Of a DNA stretch of 64,000 bases, positions 1 through 7,052 are shown one piece after another. The stretch is from SIG455 sp045659025. Lineage in GTDB: Bacteria; Bacillota; Clostridia; UMGS1810. The position numbers and the translations under genes are program-made. Each line of letters starts with the position of its first letter. The first letter of the stretch is position 1. The notes beneath the pieces are model-generated. The model was given only the letters and a program-made list of their open reading frames with translations. It had not been told where the DNA came from and ran no database searches. Location of the stretch: assembly GCA_045659025.1 (NCBI GenBank), contig JAZOWA010000034.1:62001-126000 (forward strand). Reading direction: 5' to 3'.

Positions 1-1645
1 GGGCAAGCTTCGGTGCAAAATTGCTCTTGATTTCCTCATAGGATTCATCCAAAATCCCTGATGCAAGTTCAATCACACGTTTTTCTTCCTCGGCATCTTT
101 AAGCTTTGCTTCAATCTCTTCAATCTCGCAGGCGAGCTGATTGATTTTCTCTGTAATACCGCTTAATTTATCTGCCTCCACCTTCATCTTTGCATTCTCT
201 GCAGTAAGGCGCAGGATATCGGTGCCGACAGACTGTATCTTTGAAGATACTTCCCACTCTGTAGCGTCTATACTCTCGGGGGTAAGGGCAGAGATATCGC
301 CATATTTTGATACCAACTCGGCAGACAGAGCATCAAAATCTGCCTTCGCCTCGTCAAACACTTTCTTTGCCATGTCCACCTTGGATTTTATAAGGTCTGC
401 CTTTGAGGCGGTGTCTGCCATGGTACGTTTGAGTTGTCTGTAATGCTCGGCACTCTCCAAACCGTATTTGGCAAGGACGGAGGTTCTCTTGTCCTCGGTC
501 TCTTTTGCTCTTAATGATACTTCAACCGCTTTTTTAGACATCTTACTTGCGGATTTGAAGCAGAAGAAAGACCCCCCGCCAAACACCAACACACCCAAAG
601 CCATAAGGAAATGCACAAAAAAGGCGGAGGCAATAAATGCCACACCTATTACTGCGCATATAATTCCCCACACTTTAGCGGTATTGCTCTTTTGCTCAAG
701 AAGCATCTGCTCCATCTGGTCGGCTACATTCTGTGCGGTGGCATCAGCTAATATTATCGCTTCATCCACGGGGGTGATATCCTTTATAATATCTGTTCCG
801 CTGTCGCCCATAAGTTCTGCATCGGATTTGGCTCTCTCATACTCTGCGGAGGCGTTTTTCATCTTGTCCTCAGCTTTTTTGTATGCAAGGTAATCCTTCT
901 GTTCTTTGATCTTATCCAGTGTTTTTTCCAGATTTATCTTCTCTTTAAGGGCGGTGTCCAGCTGACTTTCCACTTCCGTCTGTCTATGTGCCATGGCGTC
1001 TGCATTGAGGCGGAGAGCTTCCAGATTTGATTTCTCTGCAGATTTTGTTTCAATAGCAGATTTTAAGTTGGGGATGACCGCACTGCCACGTCTGGAATCT
1101 AAATTGGACACCATCTCTTTAAGACGTGATGACACTTCCTGATAGGATGCCCCCTCATCACCTGTTTGAGACACATTAGATATCTTGGCTAAAGTATCCC
1201 CGTCAGAATCAATCTGTGTGCCCTCGGCGGAGATAAACATAGTCTTTAAGAAGGTGGTCTCGCTAAGGCCGAAAACCTCTGCGCCCACCTCGTCAGTTGT
1301 GAGAGGCACTTCTTCACCTGTGGATTTGTTGATGAGCTTAAGTTCGGTCTTCCTGCCTGATGCGGATATAAAGCGGGAGAGGGCATACTCTGCTTCGCCA
1401 TGGGTGTATACAATCTCGCCCTCCATGTTATCCCCATCCCAGGGGGTGTACTTGTCACGGAAGGAAAGTTCCTTTCCCCTCTGCTTCTTTGCACCATAGA
1501 GCATAAAGCGAATAAAGGCAAGAAATGTACTCTTGCCCGATTCATTGTTGCCGAATATCACATTCAGCCCATTATCCAATATGTATTCTTTGTCCTTCAA
1601 TTTGCCAAAACTTTTGATGTATATGCGTTTAATCGTCATTTTCAT
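1..1645 (-). CDS. YhaN/SbcC-like AAA ATPase (partial, C-terminus outside window)
   Basis: About 548 residues are visible before the frame leaves the left edge. The N-terminus (KRIYIKSFGKLKD) leads into a Walker A loop, GNNESGKST, at residues 32-40, as in the Rad50/SbcC/YhaN ATPases. A long charged coiled coil follows. It is interrupted at about residues 323-363 by two adjacent hydrophobic stretches (WGIICAVIGVAFIASAFF and a second one), a hallmark of YhaN-type proteins rather than soluble SbcC. The signature and Walker B motifs would lie outside the window. Two in-frame ATGs (1645 and 1639) are possible; the first sits just after AAAGGAACAG. The start overlaps the end of trmD by 17 bp, so it is the last visible gene of the ffh-trmD operon. 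A role in DNA end processing or repair is inferred from the family. Confidence 0.85.
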   Translation of the reverse strand, partial: MKMTIKRIYIKSFGKLKDKEYILDNGLNVIFGNNESGKSTFLAFIRFMLYGAKKQRGKELSFRDKYTPWDGDNMEGEIVYTHGEAEYALSRFISASGRKTELKLINKSTGEEVPLTTDEVGAEVFGLSETTFLKTMFISAEGTQIDSDGDTLAKISNVSQTGDEGASYQEVSSRLKEMVSNLDSRRGSAVIPNLKSAIETKSAEKSNLEALRLNADAMAHRQTEVESQLDTALKEKINLEKTLDKIKEQKDYLAYKKAEDKMKNASAEYERAKSDAELMGDSGTDIIKDITPVDEAIILADATAQNVADQMEQMLLEQKSNTAKVWGIICAVIGVAFIASAFFVHFLMALGVLVFGGGSFFCFKSASKMSKKAVEVSLRAKETEDKRTSVLAKYGLESAEHYRQLKRTMADTASKADLIKSKVDMAKKVFDEAKADFDALSAELVSKYGDISALTPESIDATEWEVSSKIQSVGTDILRLTAENAKMKVEADKLSGITEKINQLACEIEEIEAKLKDAEEEKRVIELASGILDESYEEIKSNFAPKLA

Positions 1646-2327
1646 CTGTTCCTTTCAGCATATCAGGTCTTAATTTCTCGGTGATTTCAAGGGATTTCTC
1701 TCTGCGCCATTTGGCTATGTTGGCATGATTGCCCGACATCAGCACATCCGGCACACAAACCCCGTGGAATTCGTAAGGTCTGGTGTATTGGGGATATTCA
1801 AGAAGCCCGTTGAAGTGGGATTCGTCGGTGAAACTGTCCTCGTTGGAAAGTACGCCCTCAATCATACGGCTGATGGAGTCTATAAGCACCATGGCAGGAA
1901 GTTCACCACCGGTCAACACATAATCGCCGATAGAGATTTCCTCGTCCACAATCTCGTCTAATATCCTCTGGTCAACCCCCTCATAATGACCACACAGTAT
2001 AGTCACACAATTAAGCTTTGACAGACGGATGGCATCTTTCTGTGTGAGGGTCTTGCCCTTGGGTGACATATAGATAAGATGAGGCTTTATACCCCTTTTG
2101 TCCACAATGCTTTGGAAGGCACTGTATATGGGAGGAGCCTGCATCACCATACCCCTGCCTCCGCCGTAGGGAGCATCATCTACTCTGTTGTGCTTGTTAT
2201 CGGCAAAGTCACGGATATTTACAGTATTAAATTCTAAAATCCCTTTTTCCACCGCTCTGCCCAGCATACTGCTGCCCAGCACACCGTCAAACATTTCGGG
2301 AAAGAGGGTAAGGATATCGAATATCAT
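1629..2327 (-). CDS. trmD: tRNA (guanine-37-N1)-methyltransferase TrmD
   Basis: This SPOUT-class enzyme transfers a methyl group from SAM to N1 of G37 in tRNAs, which prevents +1 frameshifting. The 232-residue length is usual. It opens with MIFDILTLFPEMFD, and the knotted SAM site is seen as ILCGHYEGVDQRI and YVLTGGELPAMVLID. The linker region SNEDSFTDESHFNGLLEYPQYTRP is typical, ending in a basic helix. The gene lies 3 bp after rimM in the classic rpsP-rimM-trmD order. The usual following gene, rplS (L19), is absent and an ATPase gene overlaps instead. Confidence 0.97.
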   Translation of the reverse strand: MIFDILTLFPEMFDGVLGSSMLGRAVEKGILEFNTVNIRDFADNKHNRVDDAPYGGGRGMVMQAPPIYSAFQSIVDKRGIKPHLIYMSPKGKTLTQKDAIRLSKLNCVTILCGHYEGVDQRILDEIVDEEISIGDYVLTGGELPAMVLIDSISRMIEGVLSNEDSFTDESHFNGLLEYPQYTRPYEFHGVCVPDVLMSGNHANIAKWRREKSLEITEKLRPDMLKGTDENDD

Positions 2328-2330
2328 AAA

Positions 2331-2822
2331 TCAATCAAGCAACCCTTCAGGAATTATCACCTTAATAATTTTGTTATCTGTATCAACTGAAACCACGTTT
2401 TCTTTAAGGGCAGGGAAGAGGATTTCGGTGTCACCCTTTATGGAGTACACATCACATCCGCCTGCGGGGAATACGTCGTCTATTTTTCCAAGTAAAGTAT
2501 CATTTTCGTACACATCACAACCTATGAGGTCTGCCACGAAGTATACTCCTTCGGGTAGGTCAAAGGCATCTCTGGGCACAAAGAGGATCTGACCCTTGAG
2601 CTTCTCTGCCTGCTCAATGGAGTCAATTCCGTGTAATTTAATTATAGCGGTGTCTTTGTTGTAGGATACGGACTTAATATCGTATCTGGTGCCGTCACTT
2701 CCGTATATGGAATCCAACTCACCGATTACTTCAATCGAGTCTGCCCACACCACCATTTTCATAGCACCCCTGAGGGCGTGGGTGTTAACAATCTTGCCGA
2801 TTTCGAGGAAATCATTGTTCAT
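2331..2822 (-). CDS. rimM: ribosome maturation factor RimM
   Basis: RimM is a 16S processing factor that binds S19 and helps assemble the 30S head. The N-terminal barrel starts LEIGKIVNTHALRGAMKMV, and the C-terminal PRC-like barrel includes YFVADLIGCDVYENDTLLG and PEGLLD at the end. I place the start at the fourth codon of the open frame (2822), because GGAGG abuts the upstream ATG but lies 9 nt before this one. This gives 163 residues. It sits between khpA, from which it is separated by a strong hairpin, and trmD. Confidence 0.95.
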   Translation of the reverse strand: MNNDFLEIGKIVNTHALRGAMKMVVWADSIEVIGELDSIYGSDGTRYDIKSVSYNKDTAIIKLHGIDSIEQAEKLKGQILFVPRDAFDLPEGVYFVADLIGCDVYENDTLLGKIDDVFPAGGCDVYSIKGDTEILFPALKENVVSVDTDNKIIKVIIPEGLLD

Positions 2823-2856
2823 ATAAATCATCCTCCAAAAAATATCTGTTAAACCT

Positions 2857-2890
2857 CAAATAGCACAGCATTTGAATGCTGTGCTATTTG
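2857..2890 (-). repeat. strong hairpin between khpA and rimM
   Basis: Arms 2857-2872 and 2875-2890 are a perfect 16-bp inverted repeat (CAAATAGCACAGCATT and its complement) with only two bases between. In the direction of transcription no U-tract follows directly, so it is not a typical intrinsic terminator. It could be an attenuation, RNA-processing or mRNA-stability element inside the operon. Confidence 0.75.
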
Positions 2891-2899
2891 AAAAGTCAA

Positions 2900-3127
2900 T
2901 TAGACTATGTCAACAGAAACCTTTACGTTGTTTTTACTTGCAGCAGCTTTCATAACAGAACGAATAGATTTTGCGATTCTGCCCTGCTTGCCGATTACCT
3001 TACCCATATCGCTTTCGTTAACATGAAGTTCCAAAACGATAGAGTCTTCGGTGCCTTTTTGTTCAACCTTAACATCGTCGGGATAATCAACAAGAGATTT
3101 GGCAATGTATACAAGCAATTCTTTCAT
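2900..3127 (-). CDS. khpA: KH-domain RNA-binding protein KhpA (YlqC)
   Basis: This 75-residue single type-II KH domain protein carries the RNA-binding GxxG loop in GKVIGKQGRIAKSIR (about residues 42-56). In Firmicutes, KhpA pairs with KhpB/Jag, which is also encoded here at 11267, and binds many mRNAs and small RNAs to influence division and cell length. It lies between rpsP and rimM, its standard position. The full length and ending VKVSVDIV match the family. Confidence 0.95.
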   Translation of the reverse strand: MKELLVYIAKSLVDYPDDVKVEQKGTEDSIVLELHVNESDMGKVIGKQGRIAKSIRSVMKAAASKNNVKVSVDIV

Positions 3128-3149
3128 GTTGAATTACTCCTTTGCACGA

Positions 3150-3401
3150 TTATTGTAACACACCGCTCTTTTTGAGAAGAGCTCTTGCTGTGTCGGTGGG
3201 CTGTGCACCGTTGCTGAGCCATTTTGCTGCTTTTTCTGCGTCGATATTGATGGTAGCGGGATCTGTCAAAGGATTGTATGTGCCAATCTCATCGATGAAT
3301 CTGCCGTCTCTGGGATATCTGGAGTCTGCAACAACAACTCTGTAGAAAGGAGCTTTCTTTGCACCCATTCTCTTAAGTCTGATTTTTACCATTAGTTTCA
3401 C
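3150..3401 (-). CDS. rpsP: 30S ribosomal protein S16
   Basis: An 83-residue S16. The N-terminus MVKIRLKRMGAKKAPFYRVVVADSR and the following GRFIDEIGTYNP are diagnostic. It binds 16S rRNA early in assembly. A strong SD (AAGGAGGTGAAACTA) precedes the ATG. The AT-rich gap to ffh contains a TATAAT-like hexamer but no convincing -35, so it is probably co-transcribed from the ylxM promoter. Confidence 0.98.
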   Translation of the reverse strand: MKLMVKIRLKRMGAKKAPFYRVVVADSRYPRDGRFIDEIGTYNPLTDPATINIDAEKAAKWLSNGAQPTDTARALLKKSGVLQ

Positions 3402-3469
3402 CTCCTTAGAGTGATAAAAGAAAAATAATAATAAATAAAATTATATAACATAAGCGAATGCTTAAATTG

Positions 3470-4810
3470 TTATCTCATAAATCTTCCAAGTGAACGCATC
3501 TGGCGTTTCATATTCTTGGGGTTGGAAAACTGCTTCATCATCTTGCGCATCTGATCAAACTGCTTGAGGAGCATATTTACATCCTGCACCTTCACACCGC
3601 TGCCATCTGCGATACGCTTTCTTCTTGAAGCGTTGATGATTTCGGGTTTGAGGCGTTCTGCCCTGGTCATTGAGGTGATGATTGCCTCTACCCTGAGTAG
3701 TCGTCTTTCGTCAATATCCATACCGCTGAGCGCCTTCTGGTTCATACCGGGGATCATAGCGATAAGGTCGGTCAAAGAACCCATATTCTTCATCTGCCTG
3801 AGCTGATCTAAGTAGTCCTCCAGAGAGTAGGTCTGCTCACGCATCTTCTTTTCAAGTTCGATTGCCGTTTTCTCATCAAAGGCCTGCTGGGCCTTGTCAA
3901 TAAGGGAGAGCACATCACCCATACCGAGGATTCTCGATGCCATACGGTCGGGATAGAAATAATCAAGATCAGTGAGTTTCTCGCCCATACCGGCAAACTT
4001 TATCGGCTTTCCGGTCACCGCTTTGACACTCAGTGCCGCACCGCCTCGGGTGTCGCCGTCCATCTTGGTGAGTACGGTACCTGTAATGGTGAGTCTTTCG
4101 TCAAATGATGATGCTACATTCACCGCATCCTGACCTGTCATAGCGTCTATTACGAGGAGGATTTCGGTGGGCTCTGTGGCGGTCTTGATATCCTCAAGCT
4201 CACCCATGAGCTCTTCATCTATATGGAGTCGGCCTGCGGTATCTATGATTACCACATCGTTGCCATTAAGACGCGCGTGGGAAATTGCCTTTTCGGAAAT
4301 TTCGACGGGATTGTTGCAATCGTCAATGGAGAAAACAGGCACATCCACCTGAGAGCCGACTACTTTAAGTTGCTGTCTCGCGGCGGGTCTGTAAACGTCA
4401 CAGGCGACCAAAAGAGGGCGTTTGCCGTCTTTTTTGAGCACACTTGCAATCTTTGCACAAGTGGTAGTCTTACCGGCACCCTGAAGACCTGCCATCATAA
4501 TAACGGTGGGTGACTTGGAAGAGTACTGTATCTTGGATACCTGACTACCCATAAGAGCGGTAAGCTCTTCATTAACAATCTTTATAACCTGCTGACCGGG
4601 GGTGAGGCTGTCCAGGACATCACTGCCCATTGCCTTTTCCGATACGGACGCAACAAAATCTTTAACCACCTTGAAGTTAACGTCTGCCTCAAGGAGTGCA
4701 AGCTTGACTTCACGCATGGCAGCCTTGAGATCTGCTTCCGTAATCTTTCCTTTGCCACGGAGTTTCTTAAAAACCTCCTGAAGCTTATCGGAAATACTTT
4801 CAAAAGCCAT
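3470..4810 (-). CDS. ffh: signal recognition particle GTPase Ffh (SRP54)
   Basis: Ffh is the protein part of SRP. It binds signal sequences on the ribosome and delivers nascent chains to FtsY. The N domain is followed by the G domain with GLQGAGKTTTCAKIA (P-loop), DVYRPAARQQL, IIDTAGRLH, TKMDGDTRGGAAL and FAGMGEK. The C-terminal Met-rich M domain includes MKNMGSLTDLIAMIPGM and ends KRQMRSLGRFMR. The 446-residue length is normal. It lies 74 bp downstream of ylxM, the usual pairing. No 4.5S RNA gene is seen nearby. Confidence 0.98.
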   Translation of the reverse strand: MAFESISDKLQEVFKKLRGKGKITEADLKAAMREVKLALLEADVNFKVVKDFVASVSEKAMGSDVLDSLTPGQQVIKIVNEELTALMGSQVSKIQYSSKSPTVIMMAGLQGAGKTTTCAKIASVLKKDGKRPLLVACDVYRPAARQQLKVVGSQVDVPVFSIDDCNNPVEISEKAISHARLNGNDVVIIDTAGRLHIDEELMGELEDIKTATEPTEILLVIDAMTGQDAVNVASSFDERLTITGTVLTKMDGDTRGGAALSVKAVTGKPIKFAGMGEKLTDLDYFYPDRMASRILGMGDVLSLIDKAQQAFDEKTAIELEKKMREQTYSLEDYLDQLRQMKNMGSLTDLIAMIPGMNQKALSGMDIDERRLLRVEAIITSMTRAERLKPEIINASRRKRIADGSGVKVQDVNMLLKQFDQMRKMMKQFSNPKNMKRQMRSLGRFMR

Positions 4811-4884
4811 TTGGCCACCACCTTTCTTTATCCGAAAACGAAAATCCGCCTTCGAAAATCGTAGTTTGGATTATGCTCTTTCGG

Positions 4885-5214
4885 CTACATATGATTCTTA
4901 AGCTTTTCAATGAGTGGTAAAATACCCTTCCTGCTTTGGCTGTCCAAGGTGGTTGCGAGTTGTTCTATCTCATATACGGTGTCCTTGATTTTCTCGAATC
5001 TTGCCACCAACCCCAACGCTTTCTCTGCGTCGGTGAGCTTCGCCTCGCCACGCTTTATAAAATCGTGGGCACCCTGACGGCTGATACCTGCGATATCGGC
5101 AATCTCTGCCAACGACAGGTCATCATCATAATACAGTGTCATAAGCTCCCTCTGGCGTTCACTTAAGATTCCGCCGTAGAAGTCGAGTAAATATACAAAA
5201 TCGAGATTTTTCAT
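4885..5214 (-). CDS. ylxM: YlxM/p13 family HTH protein, putative SRP regulator
   Basis: A small helix-turn-helix protein that nearly always precedes ffh in Firmicutes. In related bacteria it modulates SRP-FtsY GTPase activity. LSERQRELMTLYYDDDLSLAEIADIAGISRQGAHDFIKR is the sigma-70 region-4-like HTH. The start is set at the ATG at 5214, with GGTGGTGAG upstream, giving 109 residues. The longer in-frame ATG at 5259 lies upstream of the transcription start predicted from the adjacent promoter. Confidence 0.9.
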   Translation of the reverse strand: MKNLDFVYLLDFYGGILSERQRELMTLYYDDDLSLAEIADIAGISRQGAHDFIKRGEAKLTDAEKALGLVARFEKIKDTVYEIEQLATTLDSQSRKGILPLIEKLKNHM

Positions 5215-5249
5215 TTGCTCACCACCACTGTAAAGCGATTTACTTGACA

Positions 5250-5278
5250 AGTGTACCACTGTTATTTCCTTTTGTCAA
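5250..5278 (-). promoter_or_regulatory. sigma-A promoter for ylxM-ffh operon
   Basis: On the minus strand, TTGACA (5278-5273), a 17-bp spacer and TACACT (5255-5250) form a near-consensus promoter. It separates the housekeeping ylxM-ffh-rpsP-trmD operon from the sporulation genes upstream. It also rules out the long ylxM start at 5259. Confidence 0.8.
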
Positions 5279-5294
5279 GTATATTTTGCAAATT

Positions 5295-6017
5295 TTATAT
5301 CATCTTCAGTATATCCCGCTTGAGACGGCTGATTATTTTCTTTTCCAGACGGGATATATATGACTGGGAAATCCCCATCAGGTCGGCTACTTCCTTCTGG
5401 GTTTTCTGCATTTGACCGCTAATGCCGAAGCGCATCTCCATTATCTGCTTTTCCCTGTCGGATAACTTCTCCATGGCGATAATAAGCAACTCCCTGTCCA
5501 CATCTCCCTCAATACTCTGGTATATCATATCCTCGTCGGTGCCCAGGATATCAGATAGCAGAAGCTCGTTGCCGTCCCAGTCCACGTTCAATGGCTCGTC
5601 TATGGACAGCTCGCCTCTGCGGTGGTTGTTCTTGCGCAGATACATAAGTATCTCATTTTCCACACACCTTGAGGCATAGGAGGCAAGCTTGATTTTCTTG
5701 TCGGGGTTGAAGGTATTTATGGCCTTTATAAGCCCGATGGTGCCGATAGAGGTCAGGTCCTCCACACATATCCCCGTGTTCTCAAACCTCTTTGCAATAT
5801 ACACCACAAGCCTGAGATTGTGCTCTATGAGTATGCTCCTTGCTTTTTTGGAGTTGGTGCGGAGCAGGTCGATATATTTTTTCTCTTCCTCTTTTGAAAG
5901 GGGAGGGGGCAGGGTGGATGGCCCACCGATATAGTGCACCTTGAGAGGCCCCGCAAGTTTCATCGTTATCAGCCGTATTTTCTGCACCGCTTTTTTGATT
6001 GCTTCCATTATATACAT
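5295..6017 (-). CDS. sigE: RNA polymerase sporulation sigma factor SigE (pro-sigma-E)
   Basis: This is the first mother-cell-specific sigma factor. It is made as an inactive precursor and activated by SpoIIGA. The pro-sequence (about residues 1-28) precedes the conserved YIGG and LPPPLSKEEE segment. Region 2 has RLVVYIAKRFENTG and IGLIKAINTFNPDKKIKLASYASRC. Region 4 has LSDREKQIMEMRFG and the HTH VADLMGISQSYISRLE. The 240-residue length matches the family. The start at 6017 follows GGAGG by 7 nt. It lies 13 bp after spoIIGA. The usual downstream sigG is missing; ylxM follows. Confidence 0.97.
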   Translation of the reverse strand: MYIMEAIKKAVQKIRLITMKLAGPLKVHYIGGPSTLPPPLSKEEEKKYIDLLRTNSKKARSILIEHNLRLVVYIAKRFENTGICVEDLTSIGTIGLIKAINTFNPDKKIKLASYASRCVENEILMYLRKNNHRRGELSIDEPLNVDWDGNELLLSDILGTDEDMIYQSIEGDVDRELLIIAMEKLSDREKQIMEMRFGISGQMQKTQKEVADLMGISQSYISRLEKKIISRLKRDILKMI

Positions 6018-6030
6018 ATCGATACCTCCG

Positions 6031-6897
6031 CTACAAAGTTAATATTTCAGGATTGATAAGTGCGCCGTACTCATCGTCAGGAGACAGTGATTCCGGTGAT
6101 ATCCCGATTATGATATCGCCGATTTGCCGCTTGTCAATAGCAATTCCATCGGGTTTGAATCCAATCAGCATCCCCCTTGAACTCCCAAGAGATGAAAAAG
6201 GGATCAGTCGAAGCCGACTTTCCATCTCCTCTCCCGTGTCCGTCAGCATTAATCCCTCGGGAGTGGTGGAGGAGTATGCCCTCTGAAATTTATCAGGCAG
6301 AAGGGGTTTTAATTTCTCAAATTGTGCTATTATCACAGGTGTGTGGGTTAGAGGGTCGCACAGCATATTCCCCGTATCCACAAGTCCGCTTAATGATACC
6401 GCTTTGCCTAGGAAGAATATATCTATCCTTTTATATGTACGCATATTGTTGCTCCTTTGTATTCTCCACATAAGCCGTATAAGACAATAGGAGGCAAAGG
6501 CAGAGATTATAAGCACCCTCAGAGGCAGATTGAAGTAGAATACCCCGTTGCTCATCACCGTGCCCCGACCTGCTCCCGTGAAGTAGAATATGCCTATACA
6601 CACCCCACCCAATATAAAGGATACACCGTAGAATACTGCCACGGTTTTTATAAAGGTGCGTATGGTTTTTATCTTAAAGGATAGCGCCACCAGCACCACC
6701 GACACCCCGAATTTTGACAGGGCAGAGTATAGGGGCGACACATTGGGGAAAAACATTGCCACCGAATATATGGCACCTGCGCCTGCACCCGCCAGCACCC
6801 TTTTGACCGACCAGTCAAGTCGCACTATCTTTCCCGTTGCGTTCAATAGCAGAAAGTTAATTATGAAATTCACCGTAAAGAGAGCATCTATATACAC
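6031..6897 (-). CDS. spoIIGA: sigma-E processing aspartic peptidase SpoIIGA
   Basis: A membrane protease that cleaves pro-sigma-E in the mother cell after SpoIIR signalling from the forespore. The N-terminal half carries about five hydrophobic segments (from FIINFLLLNATG to ISAFASYCLIRLMW). The C-terminal domain has the aspartic protease motif GLVDTGN, with the catalytic Asp at residue 174, followed by CDPLTHTPVII. The conventional start is the GTG at 6897, but the strong SD lies 19 nt away. An in-frame ATA at 6909, 7 nt from the SD, would add four residues (xRTA) and may be the real start. It forms the spoIIG operon with sigE. Confidence 0.93.
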   Translation of the reverse strand: MYIDALFTVNFIINFLLLNATGKIVRLDWSVKRVLAGAGAGAIYSVAMFFPNVSPLYSALSKFGVSVVLVALSFKIKTIRTFIKTVAVFYGVSFILGGVCIGIFYFTGAGRGTVMSNGVFYFNLPLRVLIISAFASYCLIRLMWRIQRSNNMRTYKRIDIFFLGKAVSLSGLVDTGNMLCDPLTHTPVIIAQFEKLKPLLPDKFQRAYSSTTPEGLMLTDTGEEMESRLRLIPFSSLGSSRGMLIGFKPDGIAIDKRQIGDIIIGISPESLSPDDEYGALINPEILTL

Positions 6898-6935
6898 CGC
6901 AGTTCTTATGGCAAAGCACCTCCTTTATAGAGGAT

Positions 6936-6969
6936 ATTATAATATAAAGGGATAAGTTAAATTTGTCAT
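6936..6969 (-). promoter_or_regulatory. spoIIG promoter with 22-bp spacer
   Basis: On the minus strand, ATGACA (6969-6964) and TATAAT (6941-6936) are separated by 22 bp rather than 17. The Bacillus subtilis spoIIG promoter is known for this same spacing; it is used by sigma-A only with phosphorylated Spo0A. The -35 overlaps TTTGTCATAA on the plus strand, which resembles a Spo0A box (TGTCGAA core). The assignment is from spacing and position. Confidence 0.65.
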
Positions 6970-7000
6970 AAAAGGGTGGGGATAAAATTTTATATTTAAC

Positions 7001-7034
7001 CAAAAAGAAAAAGCAGAGGAATCATCCTCTGCTT
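7001..7034 (-). terminator. intrinsic terminator of the LRR gene
   Basis: A stem AGCAGAGGA (7012-7020) pairs with TCCTCTGCT (7025-7033) over a 4-nt loop. On the minus strand it is followed by a T-rich tract. It lies about 20 bp beyond the stop of the LRR gene. Confidence 0.85.
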
Positions 7035-7052
7035 TCAATGTATTTTATTGTA

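Noticed and set aside
141..1499. Several plus-strand open frames in the first 1.5 kb
   Set aside because: They are antisense to the YhaN-like ATPase, which is a single uninterrupted frame with a Walker A motif and coiled coil.
3402..3469. Separate rpsP promoter in the AT-rich gap
   Set aside because: A TATAAT-like hexamer is present, but no -35 at a suitable distance.
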